Part shown: positions 21,001 through 25,825 of the stretch, in pieces
Position numbering within the stretch: position 1 is the stretch's first letter
Layout of the letters: every line of letters starts with the position of its first letter
Source of the DNA: CAWATZ01 sp963784995
GTDB lineage: Bacteria > Planctomycetota > Planctomycetia > Gemmatales > Gemmataceae
Length of the DNA stretch: 64,000 nucleotides
Assembly (NCBI GenBank): GCA_963784995.1
Contig: CAWATZ010000014.1
Span: 62,001-126,000 of the forward strand
Direction of reading: 5' to 3'
Notes under the pieces: generated by a model
Database searches by the model: none
Seen by the model: only the letters and a program-made list of their open reading frames with translations
What the model was told of the DNA's origin: nothing
Translations under genes and position numbers: made by a program

Positions 21001-23148
21001 GCCCCCGTTGGCGACGGCCTGGTCGTCGGAGGTCGATTCGATGAGGAGGCCGTTGGCGCTGAGATTGCCGAGCATGATCGCTTTTGTCGTGCTGTCGTCG
21101 TTGGCGGTGGGACTGCTGACCTGGATGTCGAGGGGGCTGACGCCAATGTTTTCCGTGGTTGCGCTGGCATTGTTGACCGAGCTCGCGGTAATGGCGACGT
21201 TCCCGGACGGCGCCTGGACCTGGGCGCCGGCGGCAACCGTGGAGCTGGTGGTGCCGTTGATGGTCGAAGTGATGCCGATGTTGGTGACGGCGACGAGGAC
21301 GCCGACGCCGACGGCCTCGCTGCTGGTACTGGCCGAATCCGTGGAAACGGCCGCGAGGGTGAGCGAGCCGGCCAGCATGGTGATGTTGGCACCGGTGGGA
21401 ATGGATGCTTCCGTCTGCCGGCTGAGCGTGGTGGACGAGCTGGCGTTGTTCACCGTGAGGCCGCCGACGCCGCCCACGTTGGTCACCGGCGCGGACGTGC
21501 TGGAATCGTTGGCCGTGACCGTGAGGCTGCCGGCTGACACGGTCGTCACGCCCATCAGTTGTGCCAGAGTCGAGCCCTGCACGTTGGCTGTCGAAGACAT
21601 GGCCGCCACCCCCACGAAGCTGGCGGCCCCTCCGGTGGTGGTCGGAGTCAGGTCCTCCGTGGACGTGGCCGTGACTTTTATCGCCTGCCCCGTCGCCGTC
21701 AGCGCCGCGTTGTTCAGGTAGGCCTGGGTCGTGCCTTCGATCGTCGTGGTGGAACTGAAGACGGCGACGGCAGCCCCGGCCGCCGCCGAGATGGCCGCCA
21801 CCGTGGAGGTGGTCGTAATGGCCTGATTGGACGTCGCCGTGACGTTGATGGCGCCGGTGGCGACGATGGTCGAACTTTGCACGTAGGCCGACACGTTGTC
21901 ATTGATCGTGTTGTTGCCCACGCCGACGCCAACGGCAATGCCGAAGACGCCGCCAGCCAGGGCCAGGGAAAGGCTGTATGCCTGAATCGCGGCTTGATCG
22001 CCGGCCGACAGCGTCACCGCGCCCGCTTGAACCGGCATGCTCCCGGATACGTAGGCAGCCACCGTGTTCGTCAGGTTGTTGGTGGCGGTGAGGACGCCGA
22101 CGGCGGCGGCGATACCGATGTACGAAATGGCAACGGCGACCGAGGCGGCATACGTCGTGGCGTCAATCGAGGCAGCCTCGAGCGCCGTGGCGCTGAGGGC
22201 GCCGGTGGTGGTGACGTTGCTTGCATTCTGGACATAGGCCGAGACGGTATTGCCGATGTCATTGTTGGCGATCGCGGCCCCGATGGCCACGGAAACAGCG
22301 GCGGTGCTGCCCCACGAGAAGGCCACCGTCGCCTCTCCGGTGACGGCCGTGATCGAGGAGCTATCCGTGGCCTGGAGCGTGATGCTGCCGGCCTGAATGC
22401 CGGAGGAGCCGTCGCCGTTGATGGCGGCGGTGATCTGCATGGCCATTTCATTCAGGGAATTCGCCCCCGCCCCGGCTCCGGCCCCGCCGCCGGTGCTTGC
22501 CCCGCCCACGGCAACGGCGAAGGCGCCCACGCAGGCGTAAATCGATTGACTGGCCGTGGCCGTCAGATCGAGAGCGCCCGTGCCCGCGTTCACGCTCGCA
22601 TTGAGGATCTGGGCCTGGACCTGTGCGGCGTTCTCGCTGCCGTCCTCGTTATAGCCGATCAGGTTTACGGCGATGGCCGCGCCGATGGCCAGGCCTACGC
22701 CGGCGGTACTCGCCACGCCCACGGCCAGGGACGCCCCGATCACCGTGGCCGAGATCTCCGGCTCCAGCACCGAGAAAGTGCCGTTGCTCTGCTTCGCAAT
22801 CGTCAGAGTGATCCCGGAACTGCGGTCGGTCACCGACCACTGCGTGCCGGCGTTCTGGACGGTCACCGCCAGATCCATTGGATTCATGGACAGTGTGAAG
22901 CCGGCCCCGGCCAGCATCGATTGAAGTTGTGTCAAGAAGGCAACATTCGGATCGGGTTCGTTGTTGGCAAGCAAATGCGTCTGGCCGGCGTAATCCAGGT
23001 CCGCCGCGAACGCACTGCTGCCCGTCGTGGATTGATCGACAGCAGTTGTATTCGTTAGCGTCGTATAGGTTGAAGGAACGGTCAAGCTTACCGAGGGAAT
23101 GGACGAGCTGCCATTCGCGGTGATGCTCACGTCGCCATGCGCTGTCAC
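5602..23148 (-). CDS. Giant protein piece 10: 5848-codon core with beta-solenoid, repeats and FG-GAP propellers
   Basis: This is the largest uninterrupted frame. Residues 1 to about 800 continue the beta-solenoid units. About 820-1170 holds 'GLSSTSNLSVGMTVTGTNLTGG' units. About 1170-1500 holds 'GLTSGTKYVVLVPDPTHPNLIQL' units, followed by more solenoid and unassigned beta-rich sequence. About 2640-3120 holds 'TPAAVNSNNTxITLxGHGFTTGE' units. About 3750-4050 holds two 'GTFDLTISGVPxQxPxxVQxIPYN' domains. About 4320-5690 holds roughly 19 FG-GAP repeats such as 'FGDAVAVSGDVAVVGADG'. The annotated stop is false: an extra G in the G6 run at 6092-6097 (minus strand) sends the last 155 or so residues into Arg-rich nonsense. 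Correcting it gives V-P-G-A-Q-P-G-D-M-V-G-Y-A-V-A and leads into piece 11. Confidence 0.85.
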   Translation of the reverse strand: MTAHGDVSITANGSSSIPSVSLTVPSTYTTLTNTTAVDQSTTGSSAFAADLDYAGQTHLLANNEPDPNVAFLTQLQSMLAGAGFTLSMNPMDLAVTVQNAGTQWSVTDRSSGITLTIAKQSNGTFSVLEPEISATVIGASLAVGVASTAGVGLAIGAAIAVNLIGYNEDGSENAAQVQAQILNASVNAGTGALDLTATASQSIYACVGAFAVAVGGASTGGGAGAGAGANSLNEMAMQITAAINGDGSSGIQAGSITLQATDSSSITAVTGEATVAFSWGSTAAVSVAIGAAIANNDIGNTVSAYVQNASNVTTTGALSATALEAASIDATTYAASVAVAISYIGIAAAVGVLTATNNLTNTVAAYVSGSMPVQAGAVTLSAGDQAAIQAYSLSLALAGGVFGIAVGVGVGNNTINDNVSAYVQSSTIVATGAINVTATSNQAITTTSTVAAISAAAGAAVAVFSSTTTIEGTTQAYLNNAALTATGQAIKVTATSTEDLTPTTTGGAASFVGVAAMSSTANVQGSTLAQLMGVTTVSAGSLTVTANDSSTSAPVTNVGGVGGLTVNNASSSTTLSRQTEASIPTGANITMLAGSLTLAAVSTDSASTSSEAVGVGVLVAVTNIGITSTINGTTSSTVAAGAQVQAPSGNVAITASSVNNASATTENIGVSPLDIQVSSPTANDDSTTKAIMLGNLSANGLLIESTSDDQAVANGGGGGGGLIQVGVVNVTAKADPTVKANIGGTVQVTNNIGVHAIDTADADTTDTSGSGGVLNISAQNAVDTLNPNVSSDVATSANLNAGGTITVDAKHGLSTVLSGVTSTGSSTITGLSSTSNLSDGMAVTGTDLTGGPYVIQSIPSATSITLNTGAGITGDSNASLTFAPPLLSDGTFNAATAVNTTNNTITLNGNSGLQTGDTVTYLPGSGNTAIGNLGSSRQYSVIADPTTPKVLSLGATFGTPTVLTGVTTANNADITGLASTSSLTVGATVTGKDLTGASYTIQNILSPTSIELSTATGVNADPNASLTFSTPAVNTATGTIHFAAPDNFQTGDQVVYEAPAGTTVSLTGVTAAGNSTITGLSSTSNLSVGMTVTGTNLTGGSYVIASILSPTSISLNTGTGVTANASASLSFSTPAMGTPVGGLVNGQTYVVNVIDPQTITLYPANTPLPKAQSFTGAAVNENSSTNTITILKNGFTKGEAVTYQAPAASSFDLSNVSNNTIDAGASSGLIAGDKVIYTTPSQTFTSANVNGSQISIPGHGFTTGETLYYQPGSPPLQNYNTAQNLTAGTYYAIRVDANTLELAATLADATAAVPHPLVFTAMQTTASGTLTAAPLAGLTSGTKYVVLVPDPTHPNLIQLATMAQPTTPIALNPSTAAADASVSNTLRNVANQPIGGLSDGATYYVTGISGNSFQLATDSAGTDTVTLTSSAALTGTSTLQPTGIIPTSQGTGTQTLVLKLTSVGSGTQTLEGVGGAASLAHTPGSGVSIASASGGGGGLLQIASVSASVTGTPSVMTTVEKSVVMNAANIDVESDAMGDVASVATGGGGALLLQVGVSNSTVTVTPKSTLNIDANDVLDATGNITVKSTTSSNSQTQATSDGGSGLFAFGAANVSSTVSHSSTVEIGDSAKLDAQGTLDVESFSNDTASATSSVAEGSLLVSTATNTTTLNVGSSSTPTPATTKTTIDSGALLQGNTVTVGATVTGLNLTDTASESSGGVGAGATAKSEMAINDNTQVHLESNSTVSGTTVNIRALNENVSLTSQATANIYTLIGYPESDADITYQSTATVNADTGSHVSGGKSSINATDQTPSSQQTSNAYYDGARNSGTSNTGGSINPQPILNWNGDAAVQSDPVLVVNANGAITQAVGVSVNGGQTTGNITGSTISVDPISNSDNLSNAITFSAPGGVIEGSGTLSAAAAFDTITITNYSNKILVINGIQTANPNVHPTLDLNAASTSGFTAAVDNTVPPTNVTIDDEGTGNVVLNAPSQVPGAPSGSSLGYSIYNPVGTTTIIARHGSVLNGSTSTYVPTIWTRTLDVTAGGSVGTSTNRLSVDLVLPYAQTGLNVTAGADVFLDLTGVLREALPPGTVPTFLGGVIQTPGQINLLLEPIVEDDAPLPAVSVYAFRVDNIGSSTGSPTKINSTAPPDPHAFPDYTQSTLVSVTFQFDKLVAGGNITINATPPPQGSTATVGVTSQTSTPGQIYAHVSGDITLDETTGDFNVALVKSDTGDVALTAENGSIVAAVNTPPLAGTPPWVYGNNVTFTALDGSIGSGSLLSELLQIVSTGVLTALAKLGVYLSATSGNLNVDKVLSQVSDVVLIAQQGSILNAAVVGMQFKHPLTTNIQGRNIDLQATSTGGTIGSSTYPIEILGAGTGQHPDDGFQIQTFAPGTGSLVAQAGGDIDLMETSGALNVLGVNSTSGNVSLLVHDSVLTGQDLNLLPSGSPLVPSIAITVGQIAAPKGNVSVYAGDNVTVPAGTSITAGTSVLVEGDYSQNNGFPSYDNNYSSSAFAPNATGAIIAITGNLQAPTVAVNSDSQTNVDYIELLNPAGINATPAGATTAYVTTITGGGGDDRIFIDAVAGPTTVAEAPGAERIYVAQNASRALFTVGSSSPSSQVLELTGTPTAGEVYQLTLNGVTAANATTFNASSVTGNLAANTINVGSGSGLSAGSQVTYTTPSQTFTPAAVNSNNTLITLVGHGFTTGEKLLYQATTPLPLAGGGTLTPGAPYYAIRVDPNTFELADSNADALADNPLQFASSVTGSNDQTLTPVGGLSQTFTPADVKGANTTVTLAGHGFATGEALLYQATTLLPLANGGTLQRDTIYYAIQVDANSFELADSNADALAGNTLQFASPATVSSVQTLTAVPVGGLTSGTTYSVLVPDPTNHPNLIQLENPATGSAIVLTPSTAAGDRGVPITLSRVSEDPAVTKVGVSAVTGALTANTINVGPSSGLTSGEEVTYTTPTQTFTPAAVNSDNTTITLNGHGFTTGEALLYQATTPLPLASGGTLQPGTTYYAIRLTSDTFKLADSYNDAVAGTALQFASPATGSNDQTLSAAPVGGLVSGTTYTVIVPDSSKPNLIQLANIGTPTTPIQLTPSVTTADLSVTSSLSQVSHYSYTVPSSGATLQNVATALAALINSPSSPIPGYNASVSAGGMELIISRTDGQAFTATPTLTGSAGTFITVGTANGGYYDDTDINPLDVLAGSLTNMGDLTIDTGPGGNGGTTDEIYISAAGSTAAMTGTMTSNDSTKINTITGLGVRNANGISINTTGGGALLTLLLGNGSNTLNVTGVSDNVAAFVYGGTGANTFNVGDATTHDLSQIDGILGVFGTGGANTLNVYGNAAPGGQFLNQLTAIGISGMGMGYNTTLRSVHNDVFGAGFNSTTSNEDPAVVYYGQRGIQDGIETITSSVQQVNVYLGTGTQTFNVDSTYGSGTTNIYAGSGSDSITVGSTVSGLNPAQTDDVAYVAGPLNIQGAAGGADTVLVDASGGDFSAASRIGQLQNNTVTGLGMAGSIAMTQVANVQLDLGPFGNTFYVPSTVAGTNTAIYAGAGLNTVYLGTAEGSAGTGSLAALQGNLTLYGQAENGQVALAGNEIAFDDQSDATAQTWMVSDNTNTTPDTTTVTIPSTLTSTGTPVSVSFQRFETVVLNGGQGNNTFNVYGTQREQGSNGGHSSTFTINTGDGNDTVNVGTQQGSLGSFLIDTTAAGGGVPVMVNGQGGNDIVQFMDTASPTNTNLAFVTQQFTDIFPNAATGPTVTATQLTEPAGANEQYQLSDTATGGTFNLTISGVPGQQPIVVQSIPYNVSAATLALMIEDAATVTDASGNQTQEVTVNVTENTSTRWTIEFTSPSSGITLTADGSNLTSPEQLAPAMGQPSHSGTNYSPPAQTYLAQFSQIFGAPADATPYNTVALSEQATVTVSPTTSSAQFLVDENSAEPSADPTGGTFDLTISGVPNQAPFDVQGIPYNASADTLRSLIEQATFVPGANNVMTHEVTATVSGDSTTGWTIQFTNPSTNNPLSVTLTADASGLTTPSAALNVHTRGIQTVAASLGSGNNVVQLNGPTAYNIMVNGDQTGTSSLTFNVSPSFDNSNGNGGFYSAVLNGGGGANTLFANYANGVPDALASLTFNGGTSATTITTNGMTAAGSATVTGLASTTGLAVGMSVTGPDLTEGPYTITAINSATSAITLNTGLGVKADSNAALNISYTNTLRIQGDGVANGTYTPSATQDDAGVVNVNNDLFTFGNTQTLIVHGLGQLMDVTPSNASADLNVNSQTVASLNLPNLILHQVTVQGVVTWTQRQSSAPPPAQQALHLGKVSALSPDGTILVVGADLKDPSSDINALDSYGAVFVYTWDSTTSSWVQQAQLEPNDLAGGGGGGFGDAVSISADDSTIVVGAPGDVDGGTNAGAVYVFQHDFSGAWVQVGEKLKASDMAANAGFGTSVAVASGSGFGYSLFVGAPGSGEVYVFSSRNGSAWTQQSVFNAPASGDQFGDAVAVSGDVAVVGADGSSSKGAAYVFACINGVWSQVATPLAPSDSRAGDEFGAAVAIDGDLVVVGDPNGNAPVPTEDQTTSPGFVNAGEAFVFNLSTQTPVLEARLTETDGLPYANAEAVGQQLVNEVVGDQFGAAVAIAGNDTDGYYVVVGAPGYQSGTGAAYAFYRLSDQGSGNGPSWTRSSGSSGSGQLTPAAPQHSQQQGNVTLLAGLFGSSVVVGGVSSSGALLVVGTEGYNQTSSSNGITFITAANAGAVRTYTTDGTLPSTTDPHLDAEILDGSTGQTNFGQNTVYDPTTRMLFVAAPVTSGGGAVDVYVNEGLYWSFVQTLTAPTQTNPAPSLPTGESYSSVQFGYALAADGNTLVIGAPAPSTDTGYDGLVLIYTLSGGTWTWQQTITGGSYDFGYSVAVDGSNLVVGSPRETVSYSSEDQGDTTSGDETTGLPANSPYRLDLTDSGAAYTYHLSGSTWALSNLLMPDDNNLPSDTSTPQDDTSLDGNVTFNYDSPPANQEPAGVGSQSAGSGLIGQFNYYNFTDVQLAPRTELDLTSIPVGTFPNYETYKVQLFNDSYTDFLTYQFNNSNPDGTDLTVYNATGSGGVNAYTVKTFPPSAADATYDGLNNAGWGKSVAIVGNTVAVGAPGAGGVALYNLGGFTSFTWTAYSPETSSNGMAPLTPSSYGGVVVGADVALQGTETALNQGDGELFTAGNSAVDAYSITNFKLSSTSTYVAEAGFAGSIGLANNEVLIGDQFATVNGNPNVGDAVVYNAALSATGATLTPFNFSTQSHAEGDETAAVGFGIGGSPISEGFYVVGGQNTNTVNSDSAGLLYDFRQRGPAWTPLVSTATGSSLLTPTENPQAQAGSSVAISGDTFVAGAPEYNNSGAVFVYNYNSSTQQWVVQKVPVQPQDIQTNDNFGSSVALDGNTLVVGADNKANGTANGAGAVYVFQQQNVGGVWKQVAEFLGQTAGEHLGTSVGVSGTEALAGAPGSDTAYFYSSNGTAWTSQQTQSAPVAAGGGSGFGGAVSIDGSTAVVGAPSANNEGAAYVYVLNNGTWTQQGGNLGGLQLPEPLSQGGLFGSAVAVSGGEIIVGAPDAAPVGSTAKGAAYVFKVDSNGIWSADGSALQDLLQLNNNDHFGSSVAIDGQQVLVGAYGTSKPGNPPQPNQGAAYSFSLTNGFWELDTTTGLVPGGAARRHGRLCRRPQRQQRRARRSAAERPHSARRHQYQRQRLRLHPQSFATDHRDGARAAGDAHPGSPDQRDRRHGRRRADSEPVLLRHAHGVRADQCQHGQQRHHQLRRPDGLWPAQLLREQQRRRHRHPQRELEHPGGAGGRVVRSAPFIRSDGPDKSECRD
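6000..10190 (-). repeat. About 20 FG-GAP (integrin alpha-type) repeats inside the giant protein
   Basis: The protein repeats every 55-75 residues with the core 'FGxSVAxxGxxxVVGAPxxxxxGAVYVF'. Examples are FGDAVSISADDSTIVVGAPG, FGAAVAIDGDLVVVGDPN and FGSSVAIDGQQVLVGAYG. I count 19 recognisable units in piece 10 and one more after the frameshift at 6094. FG-GAP repeats form seven-bladed beta-propellers, so this stretch would make two to three propellers. The calcium-binding DxDxDG loops of many FG-GAP repeats are mostly absent. Confidence 0.8.
13800..15240 (-). repeat. Four degenerate repeats 'SQTFTPAAVNxxNTxITLxGHGFTTGEALLYQ'
   Basis: Units of about 95-190 residues recur in frame. Each has TPAAV-x-S-x-N-T, GHGFTTGE, 'TTPLPLAxGGTLxPGxxYYAIRVD' and 'LQFASxxTGSNDQTL'. 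DNA blocks coding 'AAACGTCTGG' on the plus strand at about 14230, 14808 and 15093 mark three of them. This is a beta-sandwich-like filler repeat of the giant protein. Confidence 0.65.
19740..20700 (-). repeat. Tandem 'GLSSTSNLSVGMTVTGTNLTGGSYVI' repeats
   Basis: Three clear copies (about 20650, 20210 and 19890), plus an isolated relative near 10660, share GLxSTSxLxVGxxVTGxxLTGxxYxI and 'SPTSIxLNTGTGV'. Each unit is about 60 residues and is linked by 'NTINLxGNSGLQTGD'-type segments. The function is structural, as far as can be seen. Confidence 0.65.
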
Positions 23149-25361
23149 CGTGCTGTTCTGGATCTGGGCATTGGTTTGCGTGAGAATGACGTTGGTGGCG
23201 TTGGCGCCGCGCCGCTGACGGCGACACCGGCTGTCTTTGCCAGGCCAACGCCCAGAGACGCCGCCACGGAGACCGCGTGGATGCCCGCCTGTTCCTGGGC
23301 ATCCAGCGTGATCGTGCCCATGCTGACAACCTGCGGGGCGTTTTCAATCTCGGCCAGGACCTGATTGTCGATCTCGTCCGTGGCCAGCGAGACGCCGATG
23401 GTGATGGCGACGCCGGCAGTGCCGCCATAGGCGCCCGCGAGCGATGCCCCCCCCGCCCCGGCCGTGATGGTGGAGGTGTCATGAGCGGTCAGTGCGATGT
23501 CTTTCGCCTGGATGCCGCTGCCGCCATTGCCGTCGATGAAGGCCTCTGCCTGCATGTTGATCTTGTTGGTCGCATTGGCCCCCGCGCCGCTAAGACCCAC
23601 GCCCACCTGGCTGCCACCGGCGAGCGCCGCGGAAAACGCGACGACCTTCGCCGTGATCGTTTGGCTGGCGGTGGCTGTGGCTTTGAGGTCGCCGCCGGCC
23701 TGGATGCTGGAATCCCGTACGTACGCCTCGGTCTGGGCTGGAGTGGAGGTCAAATTCAACTGCTGCCACACCGACGGGTCGAAGTAATCCTGCATCTTCA
23801 GATCGACGTCGCCCGTCTGGGTTGGACCGAGGTACTTGAAGACGTTGCCGGCGCCGACACCTGAGGAGATCTGGACCGTCGTTCCTGGCGTCAGTCCATT
23901 GGTGAGTTCCTGATCGGAGGTGTGGTCAGCGGCGGGAGAGGTGGCGTCGGGGTTCCAGCCGACGTAATTGCTGGCCAGGGCCACGCCGATCGAAACGCCG
24001 ACCCCACTACTGCCTTTGGTACCCGCCACGGCCACGGAGACGCCGACGATCGTGGCGCTGATGGTCGACGTGTTGGTGGAGTTGATGGTGACAGCCCCGG
24101 TGCTGGCAACGGTGCTGTCCTGAATAAAGGCATTGGTCGAGGTGAGAATGACGTTGGTTGCCTGGGCGCCGGCGCCGCTTATGGCCCAGGCGTTTTGGCC
24201 AGCGAATCCGGCTGCCAGCGACACCGCGACGGCCGTCGCGGTGATCGTGGCATTCTCGGTCGTCGTCAGGCTGACCGTGCCGATGTCGGGCACCTTTTGG
24301 CTGTTGGTGCCACTGGCATTGACGTCCAGGAGATAGGCAGCGACCTGGTTGCGAATTTCGTTGGACGCCGTCGCGGCGCCGATCGACAGGGCCACGCCAA
24401 TGGTGGCGCCGTAGGTGCCGGCCACCGAAGCTCCCACGGACGTGGCCGTGATCGAGGACGTATCGACCGCCGTGAGAGACACGTTGGCGGCCACGATGCT
24501 GCCGCTGGTGGTCTCGAAGGCACCCGCCGGCCCGCCGACCACGGGAACGTCGTGGACGTTCGTGATAAAGGCCATGATGTCGGTGGCAACCCTGTTCTCA
24601 ACACCCGAGCCGGAACCGCTCAGCGCGCCGCTGTTTTTGCTGCTCCCCGAGATGGCCGCCGACACCGCCACGACGACGGCGTCGATGGTTTCCTGAGAGG
24701 CGTCGGCGCTCAGCGTGAGATTGCCGGTCGCCGTGATGCTCGAGTTTTGCGCATAGGCCTGCACCTGGGCCGGTGTTGGATCGTTAACGTCGCTGCCGGC
24801 GCTGTAACCGATGTAGTTTGTGGAAACCGCAGCCCCGATGGAGATGCCGAGACCGAAGTTCTTGCTGAAGCCGAGGGCCACCGACACCGCCACCACCGTC
24901 GCCGTGATGTCCGAGGAATTGTTGCTGGACAGCTGCACGTTGGCGCCCGACGTCACGACGCTGTTCTCCAGGAAAGCGTTGCTCGTCGAGAGAATCACGT
25001 TCTCCGACTCGGCGCCGCCGCCGCTCAGGGCCACGCCGTTGTTGCCCTTGGCGAAAGAGACCGAAGCGGCCACCGACACGGCGTTAATCGTGGCGGTGCT
25101 GGTGCTGATCAAGTACGTGTTCTGTGCCGAGTTCACGCTGGCGTTGAGCAAGTCGGCACTCACCGTATTGTCGATAGAGTTGTTGGCAATGGACACGCCG
25201 ATGGCCAGGCTGCCCGCAGTTCCTGAGGACGAAACCGCGATCGACAGGTCTGCGCCGACGGCTGTCGCCGTGACCGTCGAAGTGTCGGTGGCCGCAAGAC
25301 TCACGGCGATGGTTAACGTGGCTGCCCCCGTCGTGGCCGAAAAACCCGAACCAGCTTGCAC
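23145..25361 (-). CDS. Giant protein piece 9: beta-solenoid adhesin-like repeats
   Basis: This is a 738-codon piece. It consists of repeated units of about 100-130 residues containing 'ASxxxxxGVSIGxAxAxNxIGxN', 'AYxxxSxIxAxGxLxLxAxxSxxIxAxVVAxSxAxA' and 'SGAGAxATNxILTxTNAFI'. The pattern is that of a long right-handed beta-solenoid, as in filamentous adhesins and large passenger domains. The sense breaks near 23208, where minus-strand GGCGCGGCGCC should read GGCGC-N-GGCGCC to give S-G-A-G-A-N-A-T-N-V-I-L-T, matching the sister repeats exactly. The last 18 residues (APTPPTSFSRK...) are out of frame. Confidence 0.78.
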   Translation of the reverse strand: MQAGSGFSATTGAATLTIAVSLAATDTSTVTATAVGADLSIAVSSSGTAGSLAIGVSIANNSIDNTVSADLLNASVNSAQNTYLISTSTATINAVSVAASVSFAKGNNGVALSGGGAESENVILSTSNAFLENSVVTSGANVQLSSNNSSDITATVVAVSVALGFSKNFGLGISIGAAVSTNYIGYSAGSDVNDPTPAQVQAYAQNSSITATGNLTLSADASQETIDAVVVAVSAAISGSSKNSGALSGSGSGVENRVATDIMAFITNVHDVPVVGGPAGAFETTSGSIVAANVSLTAVDTSSITATSVGASVAGTYGATIGVALSIGAATASNEIRNQVAAYLLDVNASGTNSQKVPDIGTVSLTTTENATITATAVAVSLAAGFAGQNAWAISGAGAQATNVILTSTNAFIQDSTVASTGAVTINSTNTSTISATIVGVSVAVAGTKGSSGVGVSIGVALASNYVGWNPDATSPAADHTSDQELTNGLTPGTTVQISSGVGAGNVFKYLGPTQTGDVDLKMQDYFDPSVWQQLNLTSTPAQTEAYVRDSSIQAGGDLKATATASQTITAKVVAFSAALAGGSQVGVGLSGAGANATNKINMQAEAFIDGNGGSGIQAKDIALTAHDTSTITAGAGGASLAGAYGGTAGVAITIGVSLATDEIDNQVLAEIENAPQVVSMGTITLDAQEQAGIHAVSVAASLGVGLAKTAGVAVSGAAPTPPTSFSRKPMPRSRTAR

Positions 25362-25609
25362 CGGCGCGGCGCGAACGAGATCACCTGACCCTCGGCATTG
25401 GTGGTTGCAAGGACCACGCCTCCGCTTCCGCCCACAACAACAAGGTCGAAAGTGGCATTGGCGGGGTATCCGGATCCACCTGCCGCGGGAGTTGTCGTGA
25501 TGGCTTGCAGAGCGCCGCCGGAGCCGACCGTGAACGAGACTTCAGCACCTGATCCGAGGCTTGCCGTGGGTTCATTCGCCGAGGTCGAATAACCCGAACC
25601 AGCCTCCAC
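25313..25609 (-). CDS. Giant protein piece 8: short second copy of the GSGAEV domain
   Basis: This 98-codon fragment lies between two indels. It reads from VEAGSGYSTSANE through GSGAEVSFTVGSGGAL and GYPANATFDL to ISFA. It is the second tandem copy of the domain at the end of piece 7, and the DNA of the two copies is closely similar. Both copies end in the same GCGCCGCGCC stretch and both lose the frame there; one extra base gives F-A-A-A-P-V-E-A. The following piece starts with the matching VQAGSGFSATTGAATL. It is not an independent gene. Confidence 0.6.
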   Translation of the reverse strand: MEAGSGYSTSANEPTASLGSGAEVSFTVGSGGALQAITTTPAAGGSGYPANATFDLVVVGGSGGVVLATTNAEGQVISFAPRRCKLVRVFRPRRGQPR

Positions 25610-25825
25610 CGGCGCGGCGCGAACGAGATCACCTGACCCAGGGCATTGGTGGTTGCCTGGACCACGCCTCCAGCTCCGCCGCCGCCCGCAACGCTGAGGT
25701 CGAAAGTGGCATTGGCGGGGTATCCGAATCCACCTGACCCGGGAGTTGTCGTGATGGCTTGCAGAGCGCCGCCGGAGCCGACCGTGAAAGTGACTTCAGC
25801 ACCAGATCCGCCCAGCCCGGAGCCG
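25372..25825 (-). repeat. Two near-identical 245-bp tandem copies of the GSGAEV domain
   Basis: On the plus strand both copies begin GAACGAGATCACCTGACCC and share most bases up to the GACTTCAGCACC region. The copies span about 25372-25618 and 25619-25825. A more distant third relative lies near 5100-5310. Both copies abut a CCGGCGCGGCGC stretch where the reading frame is lost. Confidence 0.7.
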